The notes beneath the pieces were generated by a model that saw only the letters and a program-made list of their open reading frames with translations, did no database searches and was not told the origin of the DNA. A program made the translations under genes and the position numbers. A stretch of 64,000 nt of DNA, from positions 62,001-126,000 of the forward strand of contig NZ_JAQKPV010000003.1 of NCBI RefSeq assembly GCF_028200735.1, given 5' to 3'. This stretch comes from Streptomyces sp. ACA25 (GTDB taxonomy: Bacteria > Actinomycetota > Actinomycetes > Streptomycetales > Streptomycetaceae). Positions 1-7,547 of this stretch are shown here, piece by piece. Position 1 is the stretch's first letter; every line of letters starts with the position of its first letter.

Positions 1-1
1 G

Positions 2-109
2 CTGAAGCACCGCAGGAGGCGGCAGCTCAGCGAAGAGGCGCGGGACGGAGCCGAAGAGACTGAGCAAGCGCTTAGAAAAGAGGCTGGAATCACATACGGT
101 GAATCGTGA
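2..109 (+). CDS. 3' end of an unidentified gene (partial)
   Basis: An open frame enters from the left edge and stops with TGA at 107-109, giving a 35-residue charged, helix-prone tail ending in ITYGES. Nothing identifies the family. The codons are unusual for this genome (two AGG, one AGA, one CTT and AAA in a short stretch), so it is either the end of an atypical, possibly acquired gene or not coding at all. A strong hairpin follows at 142-165, which fits the end of a transcription unit. Confidence 0.35.
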   Translation: MKHRRRRQLSEEARDGAEETEQALRKEAGITYGES

Positions 110-141
110 CCTGAGCTCTGCGCGGGGGTAGCTTCCGGCGC

Positions 142-165
142 ACGGCCCTCCGCGGGGAGGGCCGT
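142..165 (+). terminator. Hairpin terminator after the partial gene
   Basis: A perfect 10-bp inverted repeat (ACGGCCCTCC, loop GCGG, GGAGGGCCGT) lies between the partial upstream gene and the thiolase start. There is no T tract, which is usual for streptomycete hairpin terminators. Confidence 0.6.
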
Positions 166-213
166 CGGCTCGCTCGCACCGACTCACCCACCCTCACCGA
201 AAGAGATCATCCG

Positions 214-1434
214 ATGCCCGAAGCAGTGATCGTCTCCGCCACCCGTTCCCCGATCGGAAGGGCGTTCAAGGGTTCCCTCAAGGACATCCGTCCGGACGAC
301 CTGACCGCCGACATCATCAGGGCCGCGCTCGCCAAGGTGCCGCAGCTCGACCCCCGCGACATCGACGACCTGATGCTGGGCTGCGGGCTGCCCGGCGGCG
401 AGCAGGGCCACAACCTGGGCCGGGTCGTCGCGGTCCAGCTGGGCATGGATCACCTGCCGGGCTGCACCGTCACCCGGTACTGCTCCTCCTCCCTGCAGAC
501 CAGCCGGATGGCGATGCACGCCATCCGCGCCGGTGAGGGCGACGTCTTCATCTCGGCCGGTGTCGAGATGGTCTCCCGCAGCGTCAACGGCACGTCGGAC
601 GGCATGCCCGGCACCCACAACCCGCTGTTCGCGGACGCCGAGGCCCGCACCACCGAGCGCGCGGAACAGGGCGGCGACACCTGGCGCGACCCCCGCGAGG
701 ACGGCGCCCTCCCGGACGTCTACATCTCGATGGGCCAGACCGCTGAGAACCTGGCCCGGCTCAAGGACGTGTCCCGCCAGGAGATGGACGAATTCGGCGT
801 CCGCTCGCAGAACCTCGCCGAACAGGCCATCGCGGACGGCTTCTGGGAGCGGGAGATCACCCCGGTGACACGGCCCGACGGCACGGTGGTCTCCACCGAC
901 GACGGCCCGCGGGCCGGCACCACACTGGAGGGCGTCCAAGGCCTCAAGCCGGTTTTCCGCCCCGACGGCCGAATCACCGCCGGCAACGCCTGCCCGCTCA
1001 ATGACGGCGCCGCAGCCCTGGTGATCATGTCCGACACCAAGGCCCGTGAGCTCGGCATCACCCCCCTGGCCCGGATCGTCTCCACCGGCGTCTCCGGCCT
1101 GTCCCCGGAGATCATGGGCTACGGGCCGGTCGAGGCATCCCGCCAGGCGCTCTCCCGCGCCGGGCTGTCCATCGGCGACATCGACCTGGTCGAGATCAAC
1201 GAGGCGTTCGCCGCCCAGGTCATCCCGTCCTACCGGGACCTGGGCATCGATCTGGACAGGCTGAACGTGCACGGCGGCGCCATCGCCGTCGGGCACCCCT
1301 TCGGCATGACCGGCGCCCGGATCGCCGGCACCCTGATCAACGGCCTCCGCACCCGCGACAAGCAGTTCGGGCTGGAGACGATGTGCGTCGGCGGCGGTCA
1401 GGGCATGGCCATGGTGCTGGAACGCCTGAGCTGA
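214..1434 (+). CDS. Acetyl-CoA C-acyltransferase (thiolase)
   Basis: A 406-residue thiolase. It cleaves 3-ketoacyl-CoA in fatty-acid beta-oxidation, or condenses acetyl-CoA units, in the cytosol. The nucleophile Cys90 sits in TRYCSSSLQ. The C-terminal half has His361 in [10 protein letters not shown] and the acid/base Cys391 in [10 protein letters not shown], so all three catalytic positions are present. Length is normal for the family. The ATG at 214 begins the conserved [15 protein letters not shown] start, although the Shine-Dalgarno is weak. It looks monocistronic, with a hairpin on each side. The sequence does not show whether it is degradative (FadA-like) or biosynthetic; the [15 protein letters not shown] segments look FadA-like, and no FadB partner is adjacent. 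Confidence 0.93.
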   Translation: MPEAVIVSATRSPIGRAFKGSLKDIRPDDLTADIIRAALAKVPQLDPRDIDDLMLGCGLPGGEQGHNLGRVVAVQLGMDHLPGCTVTRYCSSSLQTSRMAMHAIRAGEGDVFISAGVEMVSRSVNGTSDGMPGTHNPLFADAEARTTERAEQGGDTWRDPREDGALPDVYISMGQTAENLARLKDVSRQEMDEFGVRSQNLAEQAIADGFWEREITPVTRPDGTVVSTDDGPRAGTTLEGVQGLKPVFRPDGRITAGNACPLNDGAAALVIMSDTKARELGITPLARIVSTGVSGLSPEIMGYGPVEASRQALSRAGLSIGDIDLVEINEAFAAQVIPSYRDLGIDLDRLNVHGGAIAVGHPFGMTGARIAGTLINGLRTRDKQFGLETMCVGGGQGMAMVLERLS

Positions 1435-1446
1435 CAGTGACCGGAC

Positions 1447-1500
1447 TCACATCCCGGGGCAGGTATATGACAGCGATACCGAAGCGGCCCCGGGATGTGA
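1447..1500. terminator. Long inverted repeat after the thiolase gene
   Basis: Arms TCACATCCCGGGGC (1447-1460) and GCCCCGGGATGTGA (1487-1500) are perfectly complementary over 14 bp. The 26-nt loop itself contains the smaller GGTAT/ATACC inverted repeat. It is probably the thiolase terminator; the structured loop is unusual. Confidence 0.55.
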
Positions 1501-1664
1501 CCCGCACCGATACGATCTCCATCACCGCAGGTCAGCGAAGCGGGGTCCGACGGCCAGGGACGATGTACCCGTCCCATTCATGACGTTGTGCACTGCTCCC
1601 CGTGGCGGGACTGCGGAAACCTGGGATAGGAATTCAGGGGACCGTACGCACCTGGGAGTCGTCC

Positions 1665-2660
1665 GTGAGCGTCATATCCGTCATCCTGCTGCTCGTCGCA
1701 GGGCTTGCCGTGGCCCTGGCTGCGTCCGCCGTGCGCGCCCTCCATGGGCTGCGCGAGGAGGTCGCCGCACTCCGCCACACGTTCGCCGGCCCGCCCGCCG
1801 ACCGGCTCGTGAACCCTCGACCGGTACCGGACGAGGAGATCATCCGGGCCGCCGTGACGGACGCCCTCGCCGACGAACGGGAGCGGGAGCTGGCCGAGGC
1901 CCGCGCCTTCTGGGCGGAGCAGGAGGCCCGGCACGCCGGACACACCGGTCCGCTGCTGGCCGGCCGCGGCCTGGAGTACCGGGTGTCCGGCGGCGACGAG
2001 CCCGACGATACGGACGAGCTGCTGCTCGAAGCCCTGCTGGAGGGCTGCGCCCTCGGCGACCTGCCCGGCACCACGCACAGCGGCAATGACGCCGAGGACC
2101 ACTGGCAGCGCCCCGGCGACAGCGTGGCCTTCGTTCCCCGGCAGGCTTCCCCGGACCGGGCCCCCGCGCCGGAGCTGAGCGAGGAGGGCGAGTCGGCCGA
2201 GCTGTCCGCCGCCCGCCGACGGCACCCCTCCCACCCCGGCTACACGCTGGCCGGCGAGCCGGTGGAGCAGAACCGGCCCCGGAGCGCCGACGCGGCGTCC
2301 GCCACCGACGGCGCCACCGGCCGGTCCGGCTCCGACGCGGAGGCGGACGGCGAGGAGACAGCCGAGGAACGGCTGCACACCCGTCAGCAGCTGGCCCAGC
2401 TCGCCGAGTCCCGCACCCCGCTCGCCGACGTCCGGCCGGGTCCGCTCGGCACCCTCGACATCTACCTCTTCGAGGACGGCACCACGCTGTGCATGTCCCC
2501 CGGCCACCAGGAGATCGCCCTGCGGCTGGCGGCGGCGGTCCGCGAGGGCAGCGCCCCTGTCCTGATGGGCGGTTCGGGGATCTCCGGCGCCTACGCGCTG
2601 ACCTTCTCCTGCGGTGACGACAGTGTCTACCTGCTCGCCGACCGGGTGGTCACCGCCTGA
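1665..2660 (+). CDS. Membrane-anchored hypothetical protein
   Basis: I do not recognise the family. GTG at 1665 is preferred over the in-frame ATG at 1602 because GGGAG lies 6-7 nt before it and the protein then starts directly with a membrane segment (VSVISVILLLVAGLAVALAA). The 331-residue product has this one N-terminal helix, then a charged helical region rich in Glu and Arg (residues about 25-110), a low-complexity acidic/Pro stretch, and a compact C-terminal region containing GTLDIYLFEDGTTLCMSPGHQ. It is likely a bitopic inner-membrane protein with most of its mass in the cytoplasm. It stands alone between thiolase and a short convergent gene. Confidence 0.75.
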   Translation: MSVISVILLLVAGLAVALAASAVRALHGLREEVAALRHTFAGPPADRLVNPRPVPDEEIIRAAVTDALADERERELAEARAFWAEQEARHAGHTGPLLAGRGLEYRVSGGDEPDDTDELLLEALLEGCALGDLPGTTHSGNDAEDHWQRPGDSVAFVPRQASPDRAPAPELSEEGESAELSAARRRHPSHPGYTLAGEPVEQNRPRSADAASATDGATGRSGSDAEADGEETAEERLHTRQQLAQLAESRTPLADVRPGPLGTLDIYLFEDGTTLCMSPGHQEIALRLAAAVREGSAPVLMGGSGISGAYALTFSCGDDSVYLLADRVVTA

Positions 2661-2772
2661 TCCGGCTCCCTCCGCCCCCTCCGGCGATGGCCCGGCCCGT
2701 GTCCCCGTGCTCCGGGGCCGGTCCGGGCTTCTGTGCGTCCGGGGCCGCGCCGGTGCCGTGACCGTGGCAGGG

Positions 2773-3123
2773 TCACCCCGCGCCCCTGATCAGCTCCAGA
2801 ACCCCGGTCAGTTCCCCGCGGGACACCGCGGGGTTCGCCCGCAACGCCTGCGCCAGGTCATGGCCCGCGACCGCCACCTGGTCGCCCACCGCGAACACCC
2901 CCGCCTCCGGCAGCTCCCGCGGCTCCTCCGCAGGCCGCTCAAGGCGCTGTGCGCGCCGCGCAAGCTCCCGTGCGACCGCCAGGCCGTCCGCGGCCGCGCC
3001 ACGCCGCAGAGCGCTCTCCGGCAGCCTCCGCAGCCGGTCGGCCAGGACATCGACGGCGGCGTCCAGCGCCTCGGGGTCGACAGCGGGGCGGGGCAGGGCG
3101 GGATCGGGCATGGGAGCGAGCAT
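2773..3123 (-). CDS. Small conserved-type hypothetical protein
   Basis: A 116-residue, Ala/Leu/Arg/Glu-rich, predicted all-helical soluble protein with no recognisable motif, signal peptide or membrane segment. An alternative ATG at 3111 would give 112 residues starting MPDPALP; neither start has a convincing ribosome-binding site. Codon use matches its neighbours. It lies downstream of the Bax-inhibitor-like gene on the same strand, but the 18-bp hairpin at 3147-3184 separates them, so it probably has its own promoter. No function can be assigned. Confidence 0.6.
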   Translation of the reverse strand: MLAPMPDPALPRPAVDPEALDAAVDVLADRLRRLPESALRRGAAADGLAVARELARRAQRLERPAEEPRELPEAGVFAVGDQVAVAGHDLAQALRANPAVSRGELTGVLELIRGAG

Positions 3124-3146
3124 ACGAGCGCGGAGCGCGCCATGAG

Positions 3147-3184
3147 GAAGGGGCCGGCCCGGTGGTCACCGGGCCGGCCCCTTC
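3147..3184 (-). terminator. 18-bp hairpin terminator of the BI-1 gene
   Basis: A perfect 18-bp inverted repeat with a 2-bp centre (arms 3147-3164 and 3167-3184, GAAGGGGCCGGCCCGGTG and its complement) lies 37 nt after the stop of the Bax-inhibitor-like gene. Confidence 0.75.
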
Positions 3185-3220
3185 TCCGTGGTATCCGGCA
3201 GCGGGCTGCCGGAGTGTGCG

Positions 3221-4075
3221 TCAGTCGCCTTGCAGAATGGCGATGAGGCGCAGGAACTCCAGGTAGATCCAGATCAGGGTCATGGTCAGACCGAACGCGG
3301 CCAGCCAGGACTCCTTCTCCGGGGCACCGTAAGCGACACCGTCCTCGACCATCTTGAAGTCGAGCGCGAGGAAACAGGCACCCAGGATGATGCCCAGGAC
3401 ACCGAACAGGATGCCCAGACCACCGCTGCGCAGGCCGAGACCGTCGCCGCCGCCGATGAAGGCGACGATCATGTTGACCGCCATCAGCAGCATGAAGCCG
3501 ACAGCCGCGGCCATCACGAACTTCGTGAACCGGGCGTTCACCCGGATGATGCGCTGCTTGTACATGAACAGCACACCGGCGAAGACCGCCATCGTGCCGA
3601 TCACAGCCTGCATGGCCGCGCCGGGCACCCACTGGTTGACGTAGTTGCTGATCACGCCGAGGAAGACACCCTGGACGGCCGCGTAGGCCAGGATCAGCGG
3701 GGGCGACGGCTCGCTCTTGAACGCCTGCCACAGCCCGAGCCCCATACCCACCAGGGCGCAGAGGATGCCGATACCGATCGGCAGGTCCATGATCCAGGCA
3801 ACCGTCGCGGTGGCGACCACGGTGCCCAGGGTGATCGCGGTGCGCGAGACGACACTGTCGATCGTCATCACGCCCGGGCGCGTCCCCGCGCCCTGCTGCA
3901 TCATCCCGTCAGGACCGGCCTGCGGCTGCGCATACGGATTGCCGGGCTGTGCGTACGGATTGTTCGGGCTGCCCGCATACGGAGTCCCGGTCTGCGGCTG
4001 TCCGGCGTTGAAGCCGGCGTAGCCACTCTCCCGACTGAACCCCCGACGCGTGAAGACCGGGTTGCTGCTCCTCAT
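3221..4075 (-). CDS. Bax inhibitor-1/YccA-family integral membrane protein
   Basis: A 284-residue polytopic membrane protein of the BI-1/YccA (TMBIM) family. The start at 4075 gives MRSSNPVFTRRGF and has GGAGGAG just upstream; longer in-frame starts add only GC-driven sequence. Residues 1-75 are a soluble Gly/Pro/Tyr/Gln-rich tail with YAQPGNPYAQP-like repeats, followed by about seven hydrophobic helices. The last part contains the conserved ALDFKMVEDG and a final WIYLEFLRLIAIL helix. BI-1 proteins act in ion (Ca2+) leak and stress tolerance or as inhibitors of membrane proteases; which applies here is unknown. It is monocistronic. Confidence 0.88.
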   Translation of the reverse strand: MRSSNPVFTRRGFSRESGYAGFNAGQPQTGTPYAGSPNNPYAQPGNPYAQPQAGPDGMMQQGAGTRPGVMTIDSVVSRTAITLGTVVATATVAWIMDLPIGIGILCALVGMGLGLWQAFKSEPSPPLILAYAAVQGVFLGVISNYVNQWVPGAAMQAVIGTMAVFAGVLFMYKQRIIRVNARFTKFVMAAAVGFMLLMAVNMIVAFIGGGDGLGLRSGGLGILFGVLGIILGACFLALDFKMVEDGVAYGAPEKESWLAAFGLTMTLIWIYLEFLRLIAILQGD

Positions 4076-4468
4076 CTCACTCCTCCATGGCCGAACGGCA
4101 CGGCCTTGCGTCCAGAGTAATGCTTTAGCAAAGACCGCACGGTAGTGCACTCCAACCAACGCTGGAAAGGGTGGTGATTGTTCCGTTACGCAAGGTTCCC
4201 GCCATCGGAGGACCCGCGGCAACCGGCAACCGGGTGACGCGCCGTCACTGACCGGGCCCCGGAGACGACTCAAGCCGGCGCTGCCCCTCTCAGCGGGGGT
4301 GATACCGGATTCTACGCGGTGCGGGCCCGCAGGTGGACTCCGCGCGGTCCACCCGGGGCGACGGAAGAACGAAGAGCCTCACCGGGATGCCTGGCGGTGG
4401 CCGACAGTGCCCCGGAGGGCACTCCGCCCAGTCATGCGGTTGCGCTCGTGGGGCCGGTGGCTCTGGGG
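4076..4468. other. Intergenic region between BI-1 gene and bldA
   Basis: About 390 bp holding the promoter side of the BI-1 gene and the 3' flank of the tRNA. I see no convincing ORF, tRNA or strong inverted repeat in it. The short frames here lack Shine-Dalgarno sequences and homology-like motifs. Confidence 0.5.
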
Positions 4469-4551
4469 TACCCGGAGCCGGACTTGAACCGGCACGGCCC
4501 GAAAGCCAGCGAGTTTTAAGCTCGCCGTGTCTGCCATTCCACCATCCGGGC
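4469..4551 (-). tRNA. bldA: tRNA-Leu (anticodon UAA), bldA type
   Basis: Read on the minus strand, the gene starts GCCCGGA and ends TCCGGGT plus discriminator A (G1-U72 wobble). The anticodon stem GCGAG/CTCGC encloses the loop CTTAAAA, so the anticodon is UAA. There is a long class II variable arm (GGCTTTCGGGCC) and a T arm GCCGG-TTCAAGT-CCGGC. CCA is not encoded. In Streptomyces the only tRNA reading UUA is bldA, which gates translation of TTA-containing developmental and antibiotic genes. That role is known biology, not visible here. It is transcribed from the promoter at 4656-4683. Confidence 0.93.
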
Positions 4552-4655
4552 ACAGCCCCCCAAGGCCGTACCGGGCGCGGTCACGCCACGGGTACGTCAC
4601 GTAGCTTATCTGTGACTTTCCCCCGAACAGCCCTGCCCCAGAACGATGTTGTCTG

Positions 4656-4683
4656 ATTTTATGAGGTCTTGACGGGGTGTCAA
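4656..4683 (-). promoter_or_regulatory. Probable bldA promoter
   Basis: On the minus strand TTGACA (4683-4678) and TAAAAT (4661-4656) are separated by 16 bp, a near-consensus vegetative promoter. It would start transcription near 4649, giving a leader of about 98 nt before the mature tRNA 5' end at 4551. Confidence 0.7.
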
Positions 4684-4698
4684 CACGTCCGTGCACGT

Positions 4699-4718
4699 GG
4701 TGAGCTCGCGAGCTCACC
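4699..4718. promoter_or_regulatory. 20-bp perfect palindrome upstream of the bldA promoter
   Basis: GGTGAGCTCG followed directly by CGAGCTCACC forms a perfect 20-bp palindrome whose inner edge is 16 bp upstream of the bldA -35 hexamer. Its size and position suit an operator or activator site, but I do not recognise the cognate regulator. Confidence 0.5.
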
Positions 4719-4781
4719 GCCTGGGCGCTCCCGGAATGACGCAAAGCTGTCCTCTGCGTGACCTGCCCCTCAGGGCGGGTG

Positions 4782-4797
4782 TCATCCCTGAGGATGA
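4782..4797. promoter_or_regulatory. Inverted repeat upstream of the orphan ABC ATPase
   Basis: TCATCC-CTGA-GGATGA lies 130 bp before the ATPase start. A similar repeat with arms TCGTCC/GGACGA precedes the paralogous ATPase at 31005-31025. The form suits a LuxR/NarL-type response-regulator site; that is inference. Confidence 0.4.
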
Positions 4798-4926
4798 GGG
4801 GTACCTGCGTCGGGTAGCTCTCAGGACCACACCGGAACCAGCAGCGGGGCCGATCCGGGCCGGGCCCCTCCGGCCCATGATGGGAACCCGAAGACCGCGC
4901 ACCGACGTCCGACAGGAGACCCAGCC

Positions 4927-5706
4927 GTGTCCACCAGCGTCGCCGACACACCCAGCACGTCCCGCGGGGCGGTGGCCGCCCGGGCCACGGATCTCACCAA
5001 GATCTACGGTGCGGGAGAGACCCGGGTACTCGCTCTCGACCATGTCTCCGTGGAGTTCCGGCAGGCCGAGTACACCGCCATCATGGGCCCCTCGGGTTCG
5101 GGAAAGTCCACCCTGATGCACTGCATGGCCGGGCTGGACTCCGTCTCCGGCGGCTCCACCCGCATCGGGGACACCGAACTCACGGGGCTGAAGGACACCA
5201 AGCTCACCCAGCTCCGCCGGGACCGGATCGGTTTCATCTTCCAGGCGTTCAACCTGCTGCCCACGCTCAACGCCCTCGAGAACATCACGCTCCCGATGGA
5301 CATCGCCGGCCGGAAGCCGGACCCGGAGTGGCTGGACAAGGTGATCACCACCCTCGCGCTCGGCGACCGCCTCAGGCACCGGCCCGCCGAGCTGTCCGGC
5401 GGCCAGCAGCAGCGCGTCGCCGTGGCGCGTGCTCTCGCGTCGAAGCCCGACATCATTTTCGGCGACGAGCCCACCGGCAATCTCGACTCCCGCTCCGGCA
5501 GCGAGGTCCTCGGCTTTCTCCGCAATTCCGTGCGGGAACTGGGCCAGACCGTGGTGATGGTCACTCACGACCCGCTGGCCGCCGCGTACGCCGAACGGAT
5601 CATCTTTCTCGCCGACGGCCGCGTCGTCGAGGAGATGACCGACCCCACCACCGAGCGCATCCTCGAGTACATGAAGCGGTACGAGAACCAGGGCGGCTCC
5701 GCCTAG
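4927..5706 (+). CDS. Orphan ABC transporter ATP-binding protein (MacB/LolD type)
   Basis: A 259-residue ATPase that would power an FtsX/MacB-type permease at the membrane. Walker A is GPSGSGKST, the Q loop is IFQAFNLLP, the signature is LSGGQQQR, Walker B is DIIFGDEPTG, and the H loop is VVMVTHD; all are intact. GTG at 4927 is supported by AGGAGA 7 nt upstream. No permease gene is adjacent: the next gene is convergent ndh. It is very similar through its core to the ATPase at 30153-30941, including the NITLPMDIAGRKPDPEWLDKV segment, so it probably arose by duplication. It may share that permease or serve one encoded elsewhere. Confidence 0.92.
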   Translation: MSTSVADTPSTSRGAVAARATDLTKIYGAGETRVLALDHVSVEFRQAEYTAIMGPSGSGKSTLMHCMAGLDSVSGGSTRIGDTELTGLKDTKLTQLRRDRIGFIFQAFNLLPTLNALENITLPMDIAGRKPDPEWLDKVITTLALGDRLRHRPAELSGGQQQRVAVARALASKPDIIFGDEPTGNLDSRSGSEVLGFLRNSVRELGQTVVMVTHDPLAAAYAERIIFLADGRVVEEMTDPTTERILEYMKRYENQGGSA

Positions 5707-5763
5707 ACACGGTCGCCTGCCGTCCCCGCGCCGCGCGCTCACGGTGCGCGCACCGGCGGAACG

Positions 5764-5831
5764 CCGCACGAGCCGCGGCCCTGTCCTGACCGGCCCTTCG
5801 GCCGGTCAGGACAGGGCCGCGGCTCGTGCGG
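5764..5831. terminator. 32-bp perfect hairpin between convergent genes
   Basis: Arms 5764-5795 and 5800-5831 are perfectly complementary over 32 bp around the loop CTTC. Being symmetrical, it can terminate both the ABC ATPase (plus strand) and ndh (minus strand). Confidence 0.85.
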
Positions 5832-5844
5832 ACCGGGGGCACGT

Positions 5845-7254
5845 TCAGCCCGCGGTGGCCCGGTGCCGCTCCTCCGTCTTGCGGCCGGCCGGAGCAGCCG
5901 GGCCCTGACCGGCCCCGGACACGGCGGCGGAGACCGGACGGGCGGCCTCGTAGAACTCCTCGCGGGGGTTCTGCACGGCGCCGAGGGAGACGACCTCGCG
6001 CTTGAGGAACATCCCCAGGGTCCAGTCGGCGAAGACCCGGATCTTGCGGTTCCAGGTCGGGACGGCCATACCGTGGTAGCCGCGGTGCATGTACCAGGCG
6101 AGCCGGCCCTTGAGCTTGATCGTCAGCTTGCCGAACCGCATCATCGCGACGCCCTTGTGGAGCCCGAGGCCGGCCACCGCGCCCTTGTTGGCGTGCTTGT
6201 AGTCGACCTGCGGGAAGCCGCGCAGGGCGGCGATGACGTTGTCACCGAGGTGCTTGGCCTGGCGCAGGGCGTGCTGGGCGTTGGGCGGGCACCAGTCGCC
6301 TTCTCCCGCCACCAGGTTCGGTACCTGCGCGTTGTCGCCGGCCGCCCATACCGTGGCGGTTCCCTTGACCTGGAGGGTCGGCTCGACCTCGACATGGCCG
6401 CGGGGGCCCAGCGGCAGGCCGAAGCGGGCCAGCGCCGGGTTGGGCTTCACACCGGCCGTCCAGACCACGGTGTTCGAGTCCGCCACGACGCCGTTGCTGA
6501 GCACCACGTGGCCGTCCACGCAGGACTCGACCGAGGTCTTCAGGTGGAACTCGACACCGCGCTTCTTCAGGTGCTCCAGGCCCCACTCGCCGAGCTTGGG
6601 GCCGACCTCGGGCAGGATCCGGTCGGCGACGTCCACCAGGACGAAGCGCATGTCCTCGCGCCTGATGCCCGGGTAGTACGTGGCGGCGTCGCGGGCCATG
6701 TCCTCGACCTCGCCGACGGTCTCCGCACCGGCGAAGCCACCGCCGACGAACACGAAGGTCAGCGCCTTGCGGCGGACCTCTTCGTCGGTCGTGGAGTCGG
6801 CCTTGTCGAGCTGCTCCAGCACATGGTTGCGCAGGCCGATGGCCTCCTCCACGCCCTTCATGCCGATGCCCACCTCGGCGAGGCCGGGGATCGGGAAGGT
6901 GCGGGAGACCGCGCCCAGCGCCACGATCAGGTAGTCGAAGGGCACCTCGTACGCCTCGCCGACCAGCGGCGCGACAGTGGCGACCCGACGGTCCTGGTCG
7001 ATTCCGGTGACCCGGCCGGTGAGCACCTCGGCCTGAGGCAGGACGCGGCGCAGCGGCACCACCACGTGGCGCGGCGAGATGCTCCCGGCCGCCGCCTCGG
7101 GCAGGAAGGGCTGGTACGTCATGTACGAACGCGGGTCGACGACGGTGACCGTTGCCTCGCTGTAGCGCATCTTCTTCAGGATGCGACGCGCGGCATACAG
7201 GCCGACGTACCCGCCACCCACGACGAGGATTCGAGGACGCTCCGTGGTGCTCAT
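5845..7254 (-). CDS. ndh: Type II NADH dehydrogenase (NDH-2)
   Basis: A 469-residue single-subunit, non-proton-pumping NADH:quinone oxidoreductase, bound peripherally to the membrane. The N-terminal FAD-binding motif is VVGGGYVGLYAARRI (from about residue 12), and the second dinucleotide motif for NADH is FVFVGGGFAGAE (about residue 160). The FAD-site WAAGDNAQVP and the quinone-side NAQHALRQAKHLGDN follow. The C-terminal quarter has the amphipathic WYMHRGYHGMAVP...VFADWTLGMFL region used for membrane association. ATG at 7254 starts MSTTERPRILVVGGG. Longer in-frame extensions upstream are not family-like. Monocistronic and convergent with the ABC ATPase. Confidence 0.93.
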   Translation of the reverse strand: MSTTERPRILVVGGGYVGLYAARRILKKMRYSEATVTVVDPRSYMTYQPFLPEAAAGSISPRHVVVPLRRVLPQAEVLTGRVTGIDQDRRVATVAPLVGEAYEVPFDYLIVALGAVSRTFPIPGLAEVGIGMKGVEEAIGLRNHVLEQLDKADSTTDEEVRRKALTFVFVGGGFAGAETVGEVEDMARDAATYYPGIRREDMRFVLVDVADRILPEVGPKLGEWGLEHLKKRGVEFHLKTSVESCVDGHVVLSNGVVADSNTVVWTAGVKPNPALARFGLPLGPRGHVEVEPTLQVKGTATVWAAGDNAQVPNLVAGEGDWCPPNAQHALRQAKHLGDNVIAALRGFPQVDYKHANKGAVAGLGLHKGVAMMRFGKLTIKLKGRLAWYMHRGYHGMAVPTWNRKIRVFADWTLGMFLKREVVSLGAVQNPREEFYEAARPVSAAVSGAGQGPAAPAGRKTEERHRATAG

Positions 7255-7547
7255 GACTTGAGTATCCACCCCGCGCGAGGCGGTGCTCGTGAGGGGGTTC
7301 ACAAGGTCGGCGGACACCTCTGCTAAACTCCGCCGGCCCGCCTCGGACGAGCGTCGCGGAAACCCCTCACGGCCTCTGGAAAACCGGCGCTGAACTGGGA
7401 CGATGCCGAGCAGAGCGCCGGCTCCGCAGGGTCGCTCCGGAGCACCCGTGTCCGCGTCACCGGGCTCGCGGAGACGCCCGCGCGGTGCCTGCACCACGCG
7501 CATCTCACCGAGCGGGCACTCCGGAGCAATTTCTCATGTGAACATCT
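7255..7547. other. Intergenic region between ndh and the Ppx/GppA gene
   Basis: About 290 bp upstream of ndh and downstream of the Ppx/GppA gene. Short frames on both strands lack ribosome-binding sites and recognisable motifs. It presumably holds the ndh promoter and the terminator of the divIC-ppx unit; no clear hairpin stands out. Confidence 0.45.

Larger units (their letters stand above)
4552..4926. other. Regulatory intergenic region between bldA and the orphan ABC ATPase
   Basis: This 375-bp divergent region contains no gene. It holds the likely bldA promoter (4656-4683), a 20-bp perfect palindrome (4699-4718), and a TCATCC-N4-GGATGA inverted repeat (4782-4797) that belongs to the ABC ATPase side. 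It is relatively AT-rich around 4610-4690. Confidence 0.7.

Noticed and set aside
7323..7529. 68-codon minus-strand frame between ndh and ppx/gppA
   Set aside because: No ribosome-binding site, no motif, unusual Arg/Ser-rich composition typical of shadow frames.
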